Shown here piece after piece: positions 63,442-64,000 of a stretch of 64,000 nt of DNA (positions within the stretch are counted from its first letter, which is position 1; the number at the start of each line of letters is the position of its first letter). The DNA is from Herbiconiux sp. (GTDB lineage Bacteria > Actinomycetota > Actinomycetes > Actinomycetales > Microbacteriaceae). The DNA lies in contig NZ_JAHFUW010000007.1 of assembly GCF_023264855.1 (NCBI RefSeq), positions 45,792 through 109,791 on the forward strand, in the 5' to 3' direction. A program made the translations under genes and the position numbers. The notes under the pieces are model-generated. The model worked only from the letters and a program-made list of their open reading frames with translations. It ran no database searches and had not been told where the DNA came from.

Positions 63442-63882
63442 GTGAGCAGAACTTTCCATGAGATCGAGGGCGAACGCGGCGTGGTGTCGCGGTATCGCCG
63501 CCACCCCAACGGCAAGGGATACGTCGCCGTCGGCTCCGAGGTCGACGTGTCCGCCTATGTCGACCCGACCGCGTACGTGGAGACCGGTGCGCGCATCGGC
63601 CAGAAAGCGCGCATCGCCGCCGGCAGCTGGATCGAAGCCGGAGCCGTGCTCGGCGCGGGAGTCGCCGTCGGCGCGAACGTGCACGTGGGCGAAGCGGCCG
63701 TGATCGGCCGCGGCGCCGTCATCGGCAGCCACTCCCGCGTGGGCGCGCGGGCCGTCGTCTCCGACGACGTGCACGTGCCCCGCGACACCGCGGTACCGGC
63801 CGGCGCGGCGCTCCGCCGCGACGGCGCGTCCGGCGCTGCCGGCAGCCGCGTCTCCGACGCGCGCTACGGCAAGGCGGCGTAG
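63442..63882 (+). CDS. Hexapeptide-repeat (left-handed beta-helix) protein
   Basis: A 146-aa protein (159 aa if the GTG at 63403 is used) with hexapeptide repeats from about residue 35 to 120: VDVSAYVDPTAYVETGARIG, KARIAAGSWIEAGAVLGAGV and so on. This is the left-handed beta-helix fold of transferases and gamma-carbonic anhydrases. The conserved His set of gamma-carbonic anhydrase is not evident, so no function is assigned. Neither start has a clear ribosome site. Confidence 0.72.
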   Translation: MSRTFHEIEGERGVVSRYRRHPNGKGYVAVGSEVDVSAYVDPTAYVETGARIGQKARIAAGSWIEAGAVLGAGVAVGANVHVGEAAVIGRGAVIGSHSRVGARAVVSDDVHVPRDTAVPAGAALRRDGASGAAGSRVSDARYGKAA

Positions 63883-63912
63883 CAGCCCGCCTCCCCCGGT
63901 ACCCGGTTCGCC

Positions 63913-63983
63913 GGGGTTCGTGCAGAAATAGCGACCGCCGAGCTCGTAGAGGGCTCGGCGGTCGCTATTTCTGCACGAACCCC
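63913..63983 (+). terminator. 31-bp perfect hairpin
   Basis: The arm 63913-63943 (starting GGGGTTCGTGCAGAAATAGC) pairs perfectly over 31 bp with 63953-63983, loop 9 bases. It begins 31 bases past the hexapeptide-protein stop. This is the longest perfect stem in the window and has no T-tract. Confidence 0.75.
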
Positions 63984-64000
63984 GAATCAGCGCCGGACCG

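Overview
The window is about 64 kb of high-GC actinobacterial chromosome. Codon use is GC-rich, GTG starts are frequent, and genes often overlap as ATGA or GTGA. Several genes appear to be leaderless, with a TANNNT box 6-8 bases before the start codon. The DUF177-rpmF-rnc-mutM block, the coenzyme F420 genes (fbiA, fbiD) and the general style suggest a member of the Microbacteriaceae, but the species cannot be named from the sequence alone. No rRNA, tRNA, CRISPR array, transposase or phage gene was found, so the window reads as stable chromosome rich in catabolic operons.

Layout. (1) 1-7.5 kb: a plus-strand operon with a CodA-like amidohydrolase (cut by the left edge), an NMT1/SsuA-type ABC importer, an SDR, an FAD oxidoreductase, a creatininase-family hydrolase and a PNPOx-like flavoprotein. 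It looks like an unassigned N-heterocycle catabolic pathway. (2) 7.6-10.8 kb, minus strand: indolepyruvate-type decarboxylase, HPr and a Gfo/Idh/MocA oxidoreductase. (3) 10.8-15.4 kb: a beta-glucoside PTS operon (LicT antiterminator, EIIBCA, 6-phospho-beta-glucosidase) with a recognisable RNA antiterminator in its leader. (4) 15.4-23.5 kb: a MTHFR-like protein, then a sugar regulon of class II aldolase, FGGY kinase, LacI regulator and a fructose/ribose-type ABC importer.

(5) 23.6-36.8 kb: purine-ring degradation, with allantoinase, uricase, HIU hydrolase, OHCU decarboxylase, a MobA-like cytidylyltransferase, an RpiR-type regulator, allantoate amidohydrolase, ureidoglycine-glyoxylate aminotransferase, an AtzH/HpxZ-amidase fusion and an acetamidase/formamidase. 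Guanine deaminase lies apart at 54.6-56.0 kb. (6) 37-41.3 kb: housekeeping block mutM-rnc-rpmF-DUF177 with a DUF1275 membrane protein and a LysR regulator. (7) 41.6-51.7 kb: a reductive-type pyrimidine cluster with class III aminotransferase, NMT1-type ABC importer, LLM-class flavin/F420 oxidoreductase, dihydropyrimidinase and beta-ureidopropionase, plus a divergent MocR regulator. No classical dihydropyrimidine dehydrogenase is present; the LLM enzyme is the only redox enzyme. (8) 51.8-57.2 kb: a FitAB-type toxin-antitoxin pair, fbiA, guanine deaminase coupled to a double-ABM membrane protein, and two hypothetical proteins. (9) 57.3-62.6 kb: the glpD-glpF-glpK operon with a divergent SorC regulator. 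(10) 62.7-63.9 kb: fbiD (cofC) and a hexapeptide-repeat protein.

How it works together: the window is mainly a nitrogen- and carbon-scavenging region covering purines, pyrimidines, an unknown cyclic amide, beta-glucosides, an unknown sugar and glycerol, each with a local regulator. F420 biosynthesis genes sit near a possible F420-dependent pyrimidine enzyme. A second theme is structural: many gene ends, above all convergent ones, carry long and often perfect inverted repeats whose sequence differs at each site.
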